Origin: Bradyrhizobium oligotrophicum S58
Lineage (GTDB): Bacteria; Pseudomonadota; Alphaproteobacteria; Rhizobiales; Xanthobacteraceae
Reading direction: 5' to 3'
NCBI RefSeq assembly: GCF_000344805.1
Contig: NC_020453.1
Span: 3,691,001-3,755,000 of the forward strand
DNA: 64,000 nucleotides
The first letter of the stretch is position 1, and the number at the start of each line of letters is the position of its first letter. The notes below the pieces were generated by a model. That model had not been told where the DNA came from. It made no database searches and was given only the letters and a program-made list of their open reading frames with translations. Made by a program: the position numbers and the translations under genes. This document shows, in pieces, positions 53,884 through 62,104 of the stretch.

Positions 53884-54867
53884 ATGGGATTGCTCGTCGA
53901 CGGCCAATGGCACGACGTCTGGTACGACACCGCGGCCTCCGGCGGCCGTTTCGTGCGCAAGGACTCGGCCTTCCGCAGCTTCGTCACCGCCGACGGAAGC
54001 CCGGGTCCGACCGGCTCAGGCGGCTTCAAGGCCGAACCCGGGCGCTATCATCTCTATGTCAGCCTTGCCTGCCCATGGGCGCACCGCACCCTGATCATGC
54101 GTACGCTGAAGGGGCTCGACGAGATGATCTCGGTGTCGGTCGTGCACTGGCTGATGCGCGAGCAGGGCTGGACGTTTGCCAACGGCCCGGGCGTCGTGCC
54201 CGATGGCCTCAACCACGCGCAGCTCCTGCACCAGGTCTATACCGCGGCGGATCCGCGTTACTCAGGCCGTGTCACCGTGCCGGTGCTGTGGGACAAGGCG
54301 CAGCGGACGATCGTCAACAACGAGTCGTCCGAGATCATCCGGATACTCAACTCGGCATTCGATGGCGTCGGCGCTGCGCCCGGCGACTACTATCCACATG
54401 CGCTGCGCGACGAGATCGACGCGATCAATGCCCGCGTCTACGACACGCTCAACAACGGCGTCTACAAAAGCGGCTTTGCGACCACGCAAGGTGCCTATGA
54501 AGAGGCGATCGCACCGCTGTTTGCGACCCTCGACTGGCTGGAGGACAGGCTTGCGACGCGCCGCTTCCTGCTCGGCGATGTCCTGACCGAAGCCGACGTC
54601 CGGCTGTTCACGACCTTGATCCGGTTCGACGCGGTCTATGTCGGCCATTTCAAGTGCAACATCCGCCGCATCGCCGACTATCCGCATCTTTCGGCTTACA
54701 CGCGCGACCTCTACCAATGGCCGGGAATCGCCGCGACTGTGAATTTCGAGCACATCAAGCGGCACTATTACGAGAGCCATCGCACCATCAATCCGACCGG
54801 TATCGTGCCGGTCGGGCCGCAACAGGACTTCACCGCGCCGCATGGTCGCGAGCGCCTGGTCCCGTGA
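53884..54867 (+). CDS. Glutathionyl-hydroquinone reductase-like GST
   Basis: 327-residue Xi-class glutathione transferase (YqjG/EcGS-HQR type). The signature CPWAHR near residue 63 contains the catalytic Cys, followed by NNESSEIIRILNSAF (glutathione binding) and TEADVRLFTTLIRFDAVYVGHFKCN. This class reduces glutathionyl-hydroquinones back to hydroquinones. ATG 53884 has a GAGGAGAGAG site. The stop overlaps the GTG start of the following ACT-domain gene, so they are co-translated. Confidence 0.9.
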   Translation: MGLLVDGQWHDVWYDTAASGGRFVRKDSAFRSFVTADGSPGPTGSGGFKAEPGRYHLYVSLACPWAHRTLIMRTLKGLDEMISVSVVHWLMREQGWTFANGPGVVPDGLNHAQLLHQVYTAADPRYSGRVTVPVLWDKAQRTIVNNESSEIIRILNSAFDGVGAAPGDYYPHALRDEIDAINARVYDTLNNGVYKSGFATTQGAYEEAIAPLFATLDWLEDRLATRRFLLGDVLTEADVRLFTTLIRFDAVYVGHFKCNIRRIADYPHLSAYTRDLYQWPGIAATVNFEHIKRHYYESHRTINPTGIVPVGPQQDFTAPHGRERLVP

Positions 54868-55274
54868 CCGGCGAGCGCAACCTCGACACGTTGCTGCGCA
54901 CGATGACGCCCGAGCTGCAGGACGGCGTCTTCGTGTTCTGCACGGTCGATGCGGACAGCGAAGTTCCTGCCGGGCTGAAACCATTGCTGCAGTTTCGGGA
55001 GCGCGAAGGTATCACCCTCATTGTCAGAGCCGAGGACGCTGAGCGGGCAGGGCTGCCTCATCAGTTCGCCTCACGCCTGATCACGCTGACCGTCCATTCC
55101 GCGCTGGACGCGGTCGGCTTCCTCGCCGCGGTCACGACGCATCTGGCCGCGGCCGGCATCAGCGTCAATGCGGTGTCGGCCTTTCACCACGACCACCTGT
55201 TCGTGCCCGAGCACAGCGCCGCAGAGGCGCTGCGGCTGCTGCAGGAGATGTCGCGCGTGCCGCGCGCGCGTTGA
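54864..55274 (+). CDS. ACT-domain protein (ACT_3/DUF2241-like)
   Basis: 136-residue protein. The N-terminal half (LDTLLRTMTPELQDGVFVFCTV) leads into a C-terminal ACT-like fold: ASRLITLTVHSALDAVGFLAAVTTHLAAAGISVNAVSAFHHDHLFVPEHSAAEAL. It matches the stand-alone ACT_3 family, presumed to bind an amino acid as a regulator. GTG 54864 overlaps the preceding stop codon. The bound ligand and target are not known. Confidence 0.85.
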   Translation: MTGERNLDTLLRTMTPELQDGVFVFCTVDADSEVPAGLKPLLQFREREGITLIVRAEDAERAGLPHQFASRLITLTVHSALDAVGFLAAVTTHLAAAGISVNAVSAFHHDHLFVPEHSAAEALRLLQEMSRVPRAR

Positions 55275-55303
55275 TCGCGGCACGCTCGTTTGCGACGGTG
55301 AGG

Positions 55304-56353
55304 TCAGGCGCGTCCCTTGGCGGCGGGACGAGAGCGACGACGCGGTGCCGTGGCCGGCTTGGCGGGCGGCGAAGGCTTTTTTCCGCGGCGCATCGCGCCC
55401 GCAGCCGGGCGCCGCGGCGTGATCAAAATCCTCTCGGCCTCCGCGCGGACCATGTCCATCAGCATCGTGGCCGCAGGCGACAGGGTGCGCCCCTTCAGCC
55501 TGAGCATGCCGAACTGGGCCATCAACAGGTCGGAGGTGCGCGGCTCCTGCAGCTCGGTCACATTGAGCCGAACCAGCTGACCTGAGGCGAGCTCCTGGGT
55601 GAGCACGGCATCGCCAGCGAGAAGCACGATGTCGGAGCGGATCGCGACCTGTGTCAACAGGCTGACATTCTCGGATTCGAGCGTGACGGCGAAGCCGTTG
55701 CCGTCGGCTGACGCGATCAGCGCGTTCAGGCGCTTCCTGAAATCCAGGGGGATGATGACGGACGCGAAGCGCTGGCCGGCGAGCTCGCGCGCCGAGAGCT
55801 CGGACCGGCCGGCCAGCGGATGCGTCGGCCGGCAGTAGAAGTGTCCGGGCAGGCTGCCGAGCGGCTCGACCTCGAGGCTGTCGTCGGCGCGGATGTCCGA
55901 AATATGCGCCAGGAAGAAATCGAGCTTGCCCTGCTGCAGGACATCCATCAGCAGCCGCCAATTGTCCTGCACCAGCGTGACGCGGACCGAGGGATGCCGC
56001 GTAGAGAGCCGGGCCACGGCTTCGGGCAGCAGCGTCAGCCCCGTGAAGGCGCCGACGCCGACCGCGACCTCGCCCGCGTCTCCCGACCGCAGCATGCGCA
56101 TTTCGCGGCCGAGGTCGGCGGCGCTGGAGAGTAGCGTCTGGGCGTGCGCCACCAGCCGCTCGCCGACCGGGGTGATCTCCACCGAGCGCGAGCTGCGGTC
56201 GAACAGCCGCATGCCTGCGGCATCCTCCAACGCCTGCAGGCTGCGGCTCAGCGCCGACTGCGTGACATGGGCGCGCTTGGCGGCCCTGGCGAAATGCCGC
56301 TCTTCGGCGAGATAGACCAGCTGCTGCAGCTGGCGCAGGGTCGGCGTTTCCAT
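55304..56353 (-). CDS. LysR-family regulator with basic C-terminal tail
   Basis: 349-residue LTTR, longer than the usual ~300. The HTH domain (LRQLQQLVYLAEERHFARAAKRAHVTQSALSRSLQALE) and effector domain (about 90-300) are standard. The last ~35 residues (from about residue 313, RRPAAGAMRRGKK...) are Arg/Lys/Pro/Ala-rich, resembling a histone-H1-like tail and unusual in LTTRs. Start taken at ATG 56353 (METPTLRQLQQ). It is divergent from a ThDP enzyme gene 154 bp away, and probably controls the 56.5-60.5 kb catabolic genes. Confidence 0.9.
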   Translation of the reverse strand: METPTLRQLQQLVYLAEERHFARAAKRAHVTQSALSRSLQALEDAAGMRLFDRSSRSVEITPVGERLVAHAQTLLSSAADLGREMRMLRSGDAGEVAVGVGAFTGLTLLPEAVARLSTRHPSVRVTLVQDNWRLLMDVLQQGKLDFFLAHISDIRADDSLEVEPLGSLPGHFYCRPTHPLAGRSELSARELAGQRFASVIIPLDFRKRLNALIASADGNGFAVTLESENVSLLTQVAIRSDIVLLAGDAVLTQELASGQLVRLNVTELQEPRTSDLLMAQFGMLRLKGRTLSPAATMLMDMVRAEAERILITPRRPAAGAMRRGKKPSPPAKPATAPRRRSRPAAKGRA

Positions 56354-56507
56354 CGATGAGCCAAATGCATTGATTGGGCCATAACAATTCATTGGATTTC
56401 TTGGACGGTCAATCCCACAATGGCCGAAACACATCGGGGGAACGCCACGGCGAGGCCGATCGGATCGCGCCCATGCTCTGTCGCTCCCCGCGGCAATAGG
56501 CTCTCCG

Positions 56508-58169
56508 ATGCCCAATGGCGCCCAAGCCCTGATACGGACCCTCGTCAACGCCGGCGTGCGGGTCTGCTTCACCAATCCCGGCACCTCCGAAATGCACTTC
56601 GTCGCGGCGCTGGATTCCGCATCCGAAATGCGCGCGGTGCTGTGCCTGTTCGAGGGCGTCGCCACCGGCGCCGCCGACGGCTATGCACGCATGACGGGCC
56701 GGCCTGCGGCGACCCTGCTGCATCTCGGATGCGGCCTCGGCAACGGCCTCGCCAACCTGCACAATGCACGCAAGGGCAAGGTGCCCGTCGTCAACATCGT
56801 CGGCGACCATGCCACCTATCACGTCAAATACGACGCGCAGCTGCAGTCCGATATCGAGACCGTCGCGCGCAACGTCTCGCCGGGCTTCGTCTGGACCTCC
56901 CAGGTGACCTCGGAGCTGTGCCGCGATGCTGTTGCGGCGGTGAAGGCGGCGCGCGCGCGGCCCGGGCAGGTGGCGACCTTGATCCTGCCCGCCGACGTGT
57001 CCTGGGGCGAGGGCGGGGTAGCGGAGCCTGCGCCTGACATCGCGCCGCCGCCAGCCGCTGACGACGCCGCCGTGCAAGCCGTCGCCGCGGCGATCAAGGC
57101 GGGCGGGCGCAGCGCGCTGCTGCTCGGCGGCATGGCGTTGCAGGACGAGGCGCTGTTCGCGGCCGCACGCATTGCCGCGGCTGCAGGCGTCAAGGTCTAT
57201 GCCGAGACGTTCCCAACGAGGATGCAGCGCGGCGCCGGCCTGCCGACGATCGACCGCATCGCCTATCTCGCCGAGATGGCATCTATCCAGCTCAAGGAGA
57301 TCGACACGCTGATCCTGGTCGACGCCAAGGCGCCGGTGTCGTTCTTCGCCTATCCCGGCAAGAAGAGCTATCTCCCGCACGACGATTGCACGGTACTGAC
57401 CCTGTCGACGCCCGCGGAAGATGCGGCGGCGAGCCTCGCCAAGCTTGTGGCTGTGCTCGGGGCTGAGCACGCCGCGCCGACGCTGGCACCTGCGGAACGG
57501 CCGGGCCGTCCGCGCGGCAAGAAGCTCACCGCTGAGAAGGTCTGCAAGGCGATCGGCCATCTGTTGCCCGAGAATGCCATCCTGGTCGACGAGGCGATCA
57601 GCTCCGGCCTGATGCTGTCGAAGTTCACGTCCGGCGCGCCGCGCCACGACCTGATCACGCTGACCGGCGGCGCCATCGGACAGGGGCTGCCGAACGCGAT
57701 CGGCGCCGCGATCGCCTGTCCGGACCGGCCGGTGCTGGCGCTGATCGGCGACGGCAGCTCGATGTATACGATCCAGTCGCTGTGGACGATCGCGCGCGAG
57801 CAGCTCAACGTCACCGCCGTGATCTTCAACAACGCCTCCTATTCAGTTCTCAATGTGGAATTGGAGCGGGTCGGCGCCGAGCGGATCGGACCGAAGGCGC
57901 GGGCGCAGCTCGACCTGCACGGGCCGGTCTTGAAGTTCGCGCAGATCGCCGACGGCATGGGTGTGCCGTCGACCCGCGCGACTACGCCGGACGAATTCAC
58001 CGATGCGCTGGCGCGCGCGCTTGCCACGCCGGGGCCGCATCTGATCGAGGCCATGGTGCCGCCGGCGCTGAGCGGGCTCAAGCTGAAGCTGCTGCCGCAT
58101 CTGTTGGGATCGCTCGATCGCATGCCGTTGTCGGTGGCGCGCATGCTCAAGCGCAAGATCGCGCCGTGA
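56508..58169 (+). CDS. Thiamine-diphosphate enzyme, acetolactate synthase large-subunit-like
   Basis: 553-residue ThDP-dependent enzyme. The N-terminal PYR domain has the cofactor-activating Glu in CLFEGVATGAADGYARM, the middle domain follows, and the PP domain carries GDGSSMYTIQSLWTIAREQLNVTAVIFNNASY (GDG-N metal motif). It fits the acetolactate-synthase/benzoylformate-decarboxylase group but lies alone without ilvH, so it is not the biosynthetic acetolactate synthase. It probably decarboxylates or ligates a 2-oxo acid. One nucleotide separates it from the next FAD dehydrogenase gene. Confidence 0.88.
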   Translation: MPNGAQALIRTLVNAGVRVCFTNPGTSEMHFVAALDSASEMRAVLCLFEGVATGAADGYARMTGRPAATLLHLGCGLGNGLANLHNARKGKVPVVNIVGDHATYHVKYDAQLQSDIETVARNVSPGFVWTSQVTSELCRDAVAAVKAARARPGQVATLILPADVSWGEGGVAEPAPDIAPPPAADDAAVQAVAAAIKAGGRSALLLGGMALQDEALFAAARIAAAAGVKVYAETFPTRMQRGAGLPTIDRIAYLAEMASIQLKEIDTLILVDAKAPVSFFAYPGKKSYLPHDDCTVLTLSTPAEDAAASLAKLVAVLGAEHAAPTLAPAERPGRPRGKKLTAEKVCKAIGHLLPENAILVDEAISSGLMLSKFTSGAPRHDLITLTGGAIGQGLPNAIGAAIACPDRPVLALIGDGSSMYTIQSLWTIAREQLNVTAVIFNNASYSVLNVELERVGAERIGPKARAQLDLHGPVLKFAQIADGMGVPSTRATTPDEFTDALARALATPGPHLIEAMVPPALSGLKLKLLPHLLGSLDRMPLSVARMLKRKIAP

Positions 58170-58170
58170 C

Positions 58171-59772
58171 ATGAGCACGACGCTGCAATCCGATGTCGTC
58201 ATCGCCGGCGGCGGTCTCGCCGGCATCGTCACCGCGCTCGAGGCTCTCAGCGCCGGCAAGTCCGTGACCGTGATTGACCGGGACACGCCGGAGCGGTTCG
58301 GCGGGCTGGCGCTGTGGGCGTTCGGCGGCATGGCGCTGATCGGCACCCCGCTGCAGGCGCGCATGAAGATCCCGGATACGCCGGAGATCGCGCTGCGCGA
58401 CTGGCTGCGCTTCGGCGAGCTTGATGAGGCCGATCAGTGGCCGCTGCAATGGGCGCGCTATTATGTCGAGCATTCGCGCAGCGAGGTCTACGACTGGCTG
58501 CTTACCCATGGCGTGACCTTCATGCCGGCGGTGAACTGGGTCGAGCGCGGCCTGCAGGGCAACGGCAATGCGCTGCCGCGCTACCACATCGTCTGGGGCA
58601 CCTCGCAGCGGCTGACGCGCGTGATGATCGAAGCGATGCGTGCGGCCGACAGTGGCGGCAGGCTCACGGTGCTGTACCGTCACCGCGTCGTGAGCCTCGA
58701 TAGCGCCGGCGGTGCCGTGTCGGGCGTGGTTGCCATCAATGAAGAAACCGACGCGGAGATCCGTATCGCGGCGCCGCTCGTGGTGCTGGCGATGGGCGGC
58801 ATCAATGGCAGCCATGAGGAGGCGCGCGCCAACTGGGTCAAAGGCCGGCCACTGCCGGCGGCGATGCTCAACGGCGCGCATCCGTTTGCCGATGGCAGGC
58901 TGCATCATCACGCCGCCGAGGCGATGGGTGCGCAGATCACCCATGCCGGCGAGATGTGGAACTACGCCGCCGGCATCCCGCATCCGTTCCCGCATTTCGC
59001 AGGCCACGGCCTGTCGCTGGTGCCGTGCAAATCGGCGCTGTGGCTCGACCACAAGGGCGAGCGCATCGGACCGGAGCCGCTGGTGACCGGCTTTGACACC
59101 CACGATCTGTGTCAGCGCGTCGCGGCGCAGGAGAAGCCGTACACGTGGCACCTTCTGAACTGGCGCATCGCTGCCAAGGAGTTCGCGATCTCGGGCGCCG
59201 AGCACAATCCGCGCATCCGCGACCGGCAGATGCCGATGTTCCTGAAGGAGACGTTGCTCGGCAACCATCGCCTGGTCAGGCAGATGCAGCGCGAGAGCCG
59301 GCACTTCCTGGTCGACGAGACGCTGTCCGGCCTCGCCGCCAAGATGAACGCGCTCACCGGAACTGATGACGTCAAGCCGGAGGTGCTGCAGGCCACAGCT
59401 GATGCCTTCGACGCGAATTTCAAGCACGGCGACAAGCTCCACAATGACGACCAACTGCGCCGCATCCTGCATGCCCGGCAATGGGGCCCGGACAAGCTCC
59501 GCACCTGCAAGCCGGCGCCGCTGCAGATGCGCGGGGCAGGGCCGTATATCGCGATCCACATGCAGCTCATTACCCGCAAGAGCCTCGGCGGCCTGCAGAC
59601 TGATCTGCACAGCCGTGTGCTCGATGCGGCGGGCGCGCCGATCAGCGGCCTCTATGCGGTCGGCGAAGCCGCCGGCTTCGGCGGCGGCGGCGCTTCGGGC
59701 AAGCGCTCGCTCGAAGGTACTTTTTTGCCCGGCTGCATCCTCACCGCCCGCGCGGCGGTGCGGGCGATGTGA
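58171..59772 (+). CDS. FAD-binding dehydrogenase (fumarate reductase/ketosteroid dehydrogenase fold)
   Basis: 533-residue flavoprotein. Rossmann FAD motif VVIAGGGLAGIVTALEAL at the N-terminus, a long substrate domain, and the C-terminal FAD segment GLYAVGEAAGFGGGGASGKRSLEGT. It belongs to the predicted FAD-binding dehydrogenases related to fumarate reductase and 3-ketosteroid-1-dehydrogenase, which introduce or remove a double bond next to a carbonyl. It starts 1 nt after the ThDP gene, so they are surely co-transcribed and probably act on the same pathway. The substrate is unknown. Confidence 0.87.
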   Translation: MSTTLQSDVVIAGGGLAGIVTALEALSAGKSVTVIDRDTPERFGGLALWAFGGMALIGTPLQARMKIPDTPEIALRDWLRFGELDEADQWPLQWARYYVEHSRSEVYDWLLTHGVTFMPAVNWVERGLQGNGNALPRYHIVWGTSQRLTRVMIEAMRAADSGGRLTVLYRHRVVSLDSAGGAVSGVVAINEETDAEIRIAAPLVVLAMGGINGSHEEARANWVKGRPLPAAMLNGAHPFADGRLHHHAAEAMGAQITHAGEMWNYAAGIPHPFPHFAGHGLSLVPCKSALWLDHKGERIGPEPLVTGFDTHDLCQRVAAQEKPYTWHLLNWRIAAKEFAISGAEHNPRIRDRQMPMFLKETLLGNHRLVRQMQRESRHFLVDETLSGLAAKMNALTGTDDVKPEVLQATADAFDANFKHGDKLHNDDQLRRILHARQWGPDKLRTCKPAPLQMRGAGPYIAIHMQLITRKSLGGLQTDLHSRVLDAAGAPISGLYAVGEAAGFGGGGASGKRSLEGTFLPGCILTARAAVRAM

Positions 59773-59892
59773 TCCTGCGGCCGACGTCGTCGGCCGCGCG
59801 GATCGGTGGAACCGTCGCGAAAATTTTCGCGAGTCATTGTCGATCTGGTGCCCGCCCGTTCGTCTTCAAGGCATAACGGATGGAGACCCGTC

Positions 59893-60516
59893 ATGAAGAT
59901 CTACTGGATCAAGGCCCAGGCCCCGCGCCGCGTGCTGGCGCTGGTCAAGCATCTCGGCGTGCAGGCCGAGTTCATCGACATCAGCCGCGGCCTGAAGACC
60001 CCGGAGTTTGCCGCGCTCAATCCCAACATGAAGGCGCCGGTGCTGCTCGATGGCGACACCGTGCTGTGGGAGTCCGCCGCCATCATGGCGCATCTCTGCG
60101 TCAGAGAGAGCTGCGACATGTGGCCGGCGCGGAACCCGCAAGAGCAAATCGAGGTGCTGCGTTGGCTGGCGTGGACCGACTGCCACTGGGCGCCCGCGGT
60201 CGGGCCGTTCTATTTCGAGCACATCGTGAAGAAGACGTTCGGGATCGGTGCGCCGGACCGCGCAGCGCTGGTCGCGAAGGTGTCGAACCTGAAGACGTTC
60301 GCCGCCGTGCTCGACGCGCATCTCAGGTCGCACAGCCATATCGCCTGCGACCGGCTCACGATCGCCGATTTCGCGGCCGCCTCGATGGCGACCGACTGGC
60401 GTGAGGCCGAAATGCCGATGGAGCCGTTTCCCAACATCGTGCGCTGGCTCGACGGCCTGATGCGCTTGCCGGCCTGGGCCGAGCCGTGGCCAGAAAAGCG
60501 TTCTGCCGCTGCCTGA
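59893..60516 (+). CDS. Glutathione S-transferase family protein
   Basis: 207-residue GST with an N-terminal thioredoxin-like domain (MKIYWIKAQAPRRVLALVKHLG; NPNMKAPVLLDGDTVLWESAAIMAHLC provides the cis-Pro and ES glutathione contact) and an all-helical C-terminal domain with LTIADFAAASM. No Cys or Tyr sits at the usual catalytic position near residue 10; Ser/Thr is also absent there, so the class is uncertain. GGAG precedes ATG 59893. Same strand as the FAD dehydrogenase, 120 nt downstream; could isomerise or detoxify a pathway intermediate. Confidence 0.85.
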   Translation: MKIYWIKAQAPRRVLALVKHLGVQAEFIDISRGLKTPEFAALNPNMKAPVLLDGDTVLWESAAIMAHLCVRESCDMWPARNPQEQIEVLRWLAWTDCHWAPAVGPFYFEHIVKKTFGIGAPDRAALVAKVSNLKTFAAVLDAHLRSHSHIACDRLTIADFAAASMATDWREAEMPMEPFPNIVRWLDGLMRLPAWAEPWPEKRSAAA

Positions 60517-60519
60517 GCC

Positions 60520-61308
60520 TTACGGCTGCACCGTGCCGTGGCCGAGCTGCTTGGAGATCTCGGCCGCGCAGGCGCGTAAGCGGGTCGCAAGCGGTGATTG
60601 CCAGCCGGCATCGAAGGTGCCGGCCGGGCCCATCGCGGTGATGACCAGCGCGACATGGCCGGCGTGGTCGAACACCGGTGCTGCGAACGCATTGACGCCG
60701 GGCAGGGGATCGCCGATGGCGCGAGCGAGACCCTGCGCGCGCACCTCGGCCAGCATCTCGGCCACCTTCGGACTCTTCGGCGCGCGCTTCGGATTGTAGC
60801 CGACGCCGAGATGATCAAGGCCGGATTCGAGCGCTGCCTTCACCGTTTTCGGCGGCAGGAACGCCGCGAACGCCCGGCCCGTCGCGGTCTCCAGCAGCGC
60901 CATGATCGAGCCGACGCGCATCACGATGTGCACGGCATGGCTCGGCTCCTCCAGCCGCACCACGGTCGGGCCGTTGGTGCCCCACACCGCGAGCGACACC
61001 GCGTGGTCGATGGCGCCGGCGAGTTCTGCAATCTTCGGCGTCGCGATCCTCACCGCCGACAGCCGGCGCAGGCTGATCAGGCCGAGCTCGAGTGCGAGCG
61101 GGCCGATCTCGTAACGGCCGGTGGTCGCGTCCTGCTCGATCAGGCCGATGCGCGAGAAGCTGACGAGATAGGGATGCGCCTTGGCCGGCGGCAGCCCGGC
61201 CTCGCGCGCGAGGTCGCGCAGCATCATCGGCTCGCCGCTGCGCGCCAGCGCCTGCAGCAGGGTGCCGCCGACCTCGATCGACTGGATGCCGCGGCTCTCT
61301 CTGCCCAT
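60520..61308 (-). CDS. IclR-family transcriptional regulator
   Basis: 262-residue regulator. The winged-helix N-terminus (IQSIEVGGTLLQALARSGEPMMLRDLAREAGLPPAKAHPYLVSFSRIGLI) leads into the IclR GAF-like effector domain, with VFDHAGHVALVITAMGP near the end. Start at ATG 61308. The frame is open further upstream but is not protein-like. It lies on the same strand and directly after an SDR/FAD-dehydrogenase pair, so it probably controls them. Its stop is only 4 nt from the convergent GST stop. Confidence 0.92.
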   Translation of the reverse strand: MGRESRGIQSIEVGGTLLQALARSGEPMMLRDLAREAGLPPAKAHPYLVSFSRIGLIEQDATTGRYEIGPLALELGLISLRRLSAVRIATPKIAELAGAIDHAVSLAVWGTNGPTVVRLEEPSHAVHIVMRVGSIMALLETATGRAFAAFLPPKTVKAALESGLDHLGVGYNPKRAPKSPKVAEMLAEVRAQGLARAIGDPLPGVNAFAAPVFDHAGHVALVITAMGPAGTFDAGWQSPLATRLRACAAEISKQLGHGTVQP

Positions 61309-61342
61309 ATCTGCTAACGTCCTCCGCGTGTTCGGCCGCTGC

Positions 61343-62104
61343 CTACACCGCCAGGAAGCCGCCGTCGACCGGCAGCGTGACGCCGTTGACGTAGGAGGCC
61401 ATGTCGGAGACCAGGAAGACCACCGGGCCAACGAGCTCCTCCGGCTGCCCGACGCGACCGAGCGGGGTGCGGCTCATGAAGCCGGCGAGCCGCTGCGGAT
61501 CGTTGCGCGTGGACTCCGTCATCGCGGTCGCGATCACGCCGGGCGCGATGGCGTTGACGCGGATGCCGTCGGCGGCGAGTTCGCGCGCCAGCGCCTGGGT
61601 CAGCGACTTCACGCCGCCCTTGGACGGCGAATAGCCGAGCGTGTTGCTGATGCCGATGAAAGAGGCGACCGAGGCGATGTTGACGATCGTGCCGCGCGTC
61701 GCGCGCAAGGCGGCGAGAAAGGCGTAGGTGACGTTGAACACGCCGTTGAGATTGACGTCGATGACGCGCTGCCAGTTCTGCGCGGCGCGCGGGGAATCGA
61801 TGTTTTCGCGGATGATGATGCCGGCATTGTTGACGAGAATGGAGATGGCGCCGACCTCCGTGCGCAGTTGTGCCGCCAGCGCCGCGCATCCGGCGGCGTC
61901 GGTGACATCCAGCCGATGCGCCCACGCCTTGCGGCCATGATCGCGGATCTCCGCCGCGCAGCGCTCGGCGCCGTCCAAGTCGATGTCGGTGATGACAACA
62001 TCGGCGCCGCGGCCCGCGAGCCCGAGTGCGATCGCGCGGCCATTGCCGTGCGCGGCTCCCGTGACCAGCGCGAGCTTGCCGGCCAACATCTGATGGTCGC
62101 TCAT
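61343..62104 (-). CDS. SDR-family oxidoreductase, second
   Basis: 253-residue classical short-chain dehydrogenase. Cofactor motif TGAAHGNG (residues 15-22), an acidic residue at the end of strand 2 (DIDLDG) pointing to NAD(H) use, NNAG, and catalytic Ser...YSPSK. C-terminal NGVTLPVDGG. The gene starts within the last codon of the upstream FAD dehydrogenase (ATGA overlap at 62101-62104), so both are translationally coupled. Likely oxidises a secondary alcohol to the ketone that the FAD enzyme then desaturates, which is inference. Confidence 0.93.
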   Translation of the reverse strand: MSDHQMLAGKLALVTGAAHGNGRAIALGLAGRGADVVITDIDLDGAERCAAEIRDHGRKAWAHRLDVTDAAGCAALAAQLRTEVGAISILVNNAGIIIRENIDSPRAAQNWQRVIDVNLNGVFNVTYAFLAALRATRGTIVNIASVASFIGISNTLGYSPSKGGVKSLTQALARELAADGIRVNAIAPGVIATAMTESTRNDPQRLAGFMSRTPLGRVGQPEELVGPVVFLVSDMASYVNGVTLPVDGGFLAV

